From JAQVSV01 sp041667045 (GTDB lineage Bacteria; Elusimicrobiota; Elusimicrobia; Elusimicrobiales; Elusimicrobiaceae): DNA of 7,730 bases. Numbering within the stretch: position 1 is the first letter of the stretch; each line of letters starts with the position of its first letter. Under the pieces are notes generated by a model, which worked only from the letters and a program-made list of their open reading frames with translations, was not told the origin of the DNA and ran no database searches. Position numbers and translations under genes: made by a program. Where the stretch lies: positions 1 to 7,730 of the forward strand of contig JBAYFS010000108.1 of assembly GCA_041667045.1 (NCBI GenBank), given 5' to 3'. Shown in pieces: positions 5,178 to 7,730 of this stretch.

Positions 5178-7495
5178 TTATTGTCCCTTTTTAAAAAAGC
5201 CTTGAAGGCGTCGCCCATCGCGGTGCCGGGTGCGGCCCGGTCGGGACGGTTCGCAGCCGGACGGGGAGCGTTATTACCCGCGCTGGGCTTGCGCGGCTGA
5301 AACTGCTCCCCGCGCGGGCGCTCTTCTCCGGAAACCGGTTTGCGCCGCTCTTCGCGCGGCCCGATGACGGGATTGGTTTTCATGGACAGTGCGATTCTGT
5401 TGCGCGCGCTGTCCACGTCAATAATAGTTACCATTATTTTCTGGCCCGCCCGTAGCACATGGGCGGGATCGGCCACAAAGGAGTCGGAAATTTCGCTTAC
5501 ATGGACAAGCCCGTCCTGATGCACCCCGATGTCCACAAACGCGCCGAACGCCGTCACATTGGTGACTATGCCGGGCACCTTCATGCCGGGTTTCGCGTCG
5601 GCTACAGTGTGAATGTCGGCGAATTTGAAAATCTCGAACTGTTTGCGCGGGTCCCGGCCCGGCTTGGCTAGTTCGTTTTTGATATCCACGAGAGTCAGCA
5701 TGCCGGCCGATTCGGAAACATATTTGCGGACGTCTATTTTCGCCTGAAGCTCCGGTTTGCTCATAAGGTCTGACACCGTAGCGCCCATATCCTCGGCTAT
5801 TTTTTCAACCAGTTCATAGCGTTCGGGGTGGACGGCGCTAGCGTCCAGCGGATTCTTTCCGTCCCGGATCCTCAAAAAGCCGGCGCACTGCTCAAAAGCT
5901 TTCGGGCCTAGCCGCGGAACTTTTTTGAGGGCGGCGCGCGATTTGAAGGCTCCGTTCTCGTTTCTGTAGGTCACAATGTTTTTCGCCAGGACAGGGCCCA
6001 GGCCGGACACATAGGTAAGCAGTTCCTTGCTGGCGGTGTTGACTTCCACGCCCACGCTGTTGACGCAGCTTACCACCACGTCGTCAAGGCCGGTTTTAAG
6101 CTGGGGCTGGTCAACGTCATGCTGGTACTGGCCCACGCCGATGGCTTTGGGATCTATTTTCACAAGTTCGGCCAGCGGGTCCATGAGCCTGCGCCCGATG
6201 GAAACCGCGCCTCTGACGGTCAGATCCTCGTTCGGGAATTCCTCCCGCGCCACTTCGGAAGCGGAATAAACGGACGCGCCGCTTTCGTTCACCACAACCA
6301 CCGTAACGCCCGGCAGATTAAGGGCGTTCACGAAAGTTTCCGTTTCCCGGCCCGCCGTGCCGTTGCCGATGGCGATAACTTCGGTTTTGAATTCTTTGAC
6401 CAGCGCGCGGATTTTCTCGCCCGCCGCCAGCTCGCCGCCCGCGCCGCTGTGCGGATAAATCACGTCGTGGTGAAGCAGTTTTCCCTGGCGGTCCAGACAG
6501 ACGGTTTTGCAGCCGGTCCGGAAACCCGGGTCAAGCGCCAGCAGGTTTTTGTGGCCCAGCGGTGAGGCCATGAGGATTTCGCGCAGATTGTTGGCGAACA
6601 CGCGGATGGCTTCGGTATCGGCCTTCTTTTTGGTTTCAAGGCGCACTTCGGTTTCCATGGATAAAGACAGCAGCCTTTCAAACCCGTCCGCCCCGGCAAG
6701 TTTGACCTGTTCGGAGCAGGGATTGTTCGCCTTTACGAAAACGGAATTGATGATATCAAGCGCGTCGCTTTCCGGCACCTCTATGCGCATGACCAGAAAA
6801 CCTTCGTTTTCGCCACGGCGCATTGCCAGAATGCGGTGCGACGGGGCTTTCGCCACCGGTTCCTTCCATTCGAAATAATCCTTGAACTTGGCGCCTTCCG
6901 TTTCCTTGCCGGTTATTACGCGGGAGGAAAATTGCCCTTTTTCAAAATAGAGTTTTCTAAGGCGGGCGCGGGTATCCTCGTCCTCGCTGATTATTTCGGC
7001 GATGATGTCGCGCGCTCCGGCAAGCGCTTCTTCGGCGGTTTTTACCGCTTTTTCTTCGCTGATATATTGTCCCGCTTCCGCTACGGGGTCTCCGGCGGCC
7101 TGTTTAATAATGAACTGCGCGAGCGGTTCAAGCCCTTTTTCCTTCGCTATGGTGGCGCGGGTGCGGCGTTTGGGCCGGAAAGGCAGGTAAATGTCCTCTA
7201 GGGTGGACATGGTTTCCGCGGCTTTTATTTTCACGTCAAGTTCGTCGGTAAGCAGGTTGCGCTCGATCAGGGATTTTAAAATCGCGGCGCGGCGGTCATC
7301 CAGCTCTTTAAGCTGGTTGAAACGGTCGCGTATGGACGCGATCGCCACTTCGTCTAGATTGCCTGTCGCTTCCTTGCGGTAGCGCGCTATGAACGGTATG
7401 GTCGAGCCGGCTTCCATCAGCTCCAGCACGGCTTTGACGGATGTTTGGGAAACGGCTAGTTCGGTGCCAATTTTTTCAGCGTAAATTGCGGTCAT
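5174..7495 (-). CDS. tex: Tex-family S1 RNA-binding transcription accessory protein
   Basis: A full-length 773-residue Tex protein, the bacterial relative of eukaryotic Spt6, a cytoplasmic nucleic-acid-binding factor linked to transcription. The N-terminal helical region (about 1-200) has the family motifs TIPFIARYRKEATGNLDE and EDIYLPFRPKRRTRA. The YqgF-like RNase H fold (about 315-450) shows LALDPGFRTGCK, IAIGNGTAGRETE and VVNESGASVYSASE. Helix-hairpin-helix motifs lie at about 486-543 (ELLTYVSGLGPVLAKNIV, VPRLGPKAFEQCAGFLRI). The S1 domain is at about 636-706 (GIVTNVTAFGAFVDIGVHQDGLVHVSEIS). A Pro/Arg-rich, probably disordered tail (about 711-757) ends in a short helix-like MGDAFKAFLKR. 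The start is supported by GGAGG at 7503-7507, seven bases before the ATG. The isochorismatase-like gene overlaps its stop. No damage is visible. Confidence 0.97.
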   Translation of the reverse strand: MTAIYAEKIGTELAVSQTSVKAVLELMEAGSTIPFIARYRKEATGNLDEVAIASIRDRFNQLKELDDRRAAILKSLIERNLLTDELDVKIKAAETMSTLEDIYLPFRPKRRTRATIAKEKGLEPLAQFIIKQAAGDPVAEAGQYISEEKAVKTAEEALAGARDIIAEIISEDEDTRARLRKLYFEKGQFSSRVITGKETEGAKFKDYFEWKEPVAKAPSHRILAMRRGENEGFLVMRIEVPESDALDIINSVFVKANNPCSEQVKLAGADGFERLLSLSMETEVRLETKKKADTEAIRVFANNLREILMASPLGHKNLLALDPGFRTGCKTVCLDRQGKLLHHDVIYPHSGAGGELAAGEKIRALVKEFKTEVIAIGNGTAGRETETFVNALNLPGVTVVVVNESGASVYSASEVAREEFPNEDLTVRGAVSIGRRLMDPLAELVKIDPKAIGVGQYQHDVDQPQLKTGLDDVVVSCVNSVGVEVNTASKELLTYVSGLGPVLAKNIVTYRNENGAFKSRAALKKVPRLGPKAFEQCAGFLRIRDGKNPLDASAVHPERYELVEKIAEDMGATVSDLMSKPELQAKIDVRKYVSESAGMLTLVDIKNELAKPGRDPRKQFEIFKFADIHTVADAKPGMKVPGIVTNVTAFGAFVDIGVHQDGLVHVSEISDSFVADPAHVLRAGQKIMVTIIDVDSARNRIALSMKTNPVIGPREERRKPVSGEERPRGEQFQPRKPSAGNNAPRPAANRPDRAAPGTAMGDAFKAFLKRDNK

Positions 7496-7502
7496 GTCGA
7501 GT

Positions 7503-7524
7503 CCTCCGAATATGGGAAATTATA
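7503..7524 (-). promoter_or_regulatory. Probable tex promoter (extended -10) and Shine-Dalgarno
   Basis: On the minus strand TGGTATAAT occurs with its TATAAT at 7524-7519, matching an extended -10 element (TGnTATAAT). No clear -35 is seen. The predicted start at about 7512 gives a leader of roughly 17 bases holding GGAGG (7507-7503). This allows tex to be expressed apart from the upstream oxidoreductase gene, which ends 52 bp before. Confidence 0.5.
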
Positions 7525-7532
7525 CCATTTCC
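7515..7532. repeat. Inverted repeat covering the tex -10 box
   Basis: GGAAAT at 7515-7520 and ATTTCC at 7527-7532 are perfect 6-bp arms around a 6-base centre, overlapping the proposed -10. Beside it on the right is the near-palindrome CCGGGACCCGG (7531-7541). The dyad could be an operator. A short weak terminator for the upstream gene is an alternative. Confidence 0.35.
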
Positions 7533-7547
7533 GGGACCCGGCACGCC

Positions 7548-7730
7548 TTAAAGCTTGGCGGCCATTTCGCGGATGCTTTCAAGCATTTTCGCCCGCTCTT
7601 CCTGCGTTATAAAGGGCACGGAGTATAGGAACACGTGTTCCATAACCTTAATGCCGCAGAAGCCGAAAAGCCCCCTGCTCATGCTGTGCTCGATGCAGGT
7701 GTTCATGCCGGTCCGCTGATAGTCTTCTCT
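7548..7730 (-). CDS. C-terminal part of a flavodoxin-fold NAD(P)H-dependent oxidoreductase
   Basis: The last 60 codons of a minus-strand gene whose start lies beyond the right edge. The readable protein begins REDYQRTGMNTCIEHS and contains GLFGFCGIKVMEHVFLYSV, then PFITQEERAKMLESIREM before the stop at 7550-7548. The pattern of a small-residue/Cys-Gly turn, a beta strand (VMEHVFLYSVPF), a conserved T/D-x-E-x-R start and a final helix resembles the C-terminus of NAD(P)H quinone oxidoreductases of the Flavodoxin_2 type. The FMN-binding part is not in the window, so the function rests on this end alone. It is 52 bp upstream of tex in the same direction and may share its transcript. A different hydrolase or reductase with a similar ending cannot be excluded. 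Confidence 0.6.
   Translation of the reverse strand, partial: REDYQRTGMNTCIEHSMSRGLFGFCGIKVMEHVFLYSVPFITQEERAKMLESIREMAAKL

Noticed and set aside
4797..5300. 167-codon plus-strand open frame opposite the hydrolase and the tex 3' end
   Set aside because: It crosses two well-supported genes on the other strand and shows no family motifs.
6119..6565. 148-codon plus-strand open frame opposite tex
   Set aside because: Antisense to the conserved YqgF core of Tex, with no start signal and no similarity I recognise.
1..7730. CRISPR array, tRNA, rRNA, riboswitch, or phage-defence system
   Set aside because: No regularly spaced repeats, tRNA-like cloverleaf, rRNA segments or known defence genes were seen on reading both strands.

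Overview
This looks like a chromosomal segment of a moderately GC-rich bacterium, probably Gram-negative, because one gene encodes a large exported repeat protein with a classical signal peptide. The phylum cannot be fixed from the sequence. The combination of genes recalls Elusimicrobiota-like or deltaproteobacterial genomes, but this is only an impression.

Left edge (1-740): the 3' part of an IS3-family insertion sequence, with most of the OrfB DDE transposase and a probable right end near 740. Positions 741-1015 hold no convincing gene, only two short inverted repeats.

Middle (1016-4635): a long Sel1-repeat protein on the minus strand is divergent from a two-gene plus-strand unit. The unit encodes a zinc-ribbon membrane protein with a HEAGH metalloprotease-like motif and a small single-span membrane protein. 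The divergent genes are separated by 22 bp. That gap contains the perfect palindrome ATTATATAAT, which reads as a -10 box on both strands and sits so close to both start codons that both mRNAs may be leaderless.

Right (4632-7730): three minus-strand genes. In transcription order they are the 3' end of a flavodoxin-fold NAD(P)H oxidoreductase, tex (a YqgF/HhH/S1 nucleic-acid-binding factor) and an isochorismatase-family cysteine hydrolase. tex and the hydrolase overlap as ATGA, so translation is probably coupled. tex also appears to have its own extended -10 promoter inside a small dyad. The hydrolase gene converges on the small membrane protein gene, and their stop codons overlap, leaving no room for an intergenic terminator.

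The genes do not form an obvious single pathway. The part least explained by known families is the HEAGH membrane protein with its small partner and the divergent Sel1 protein.
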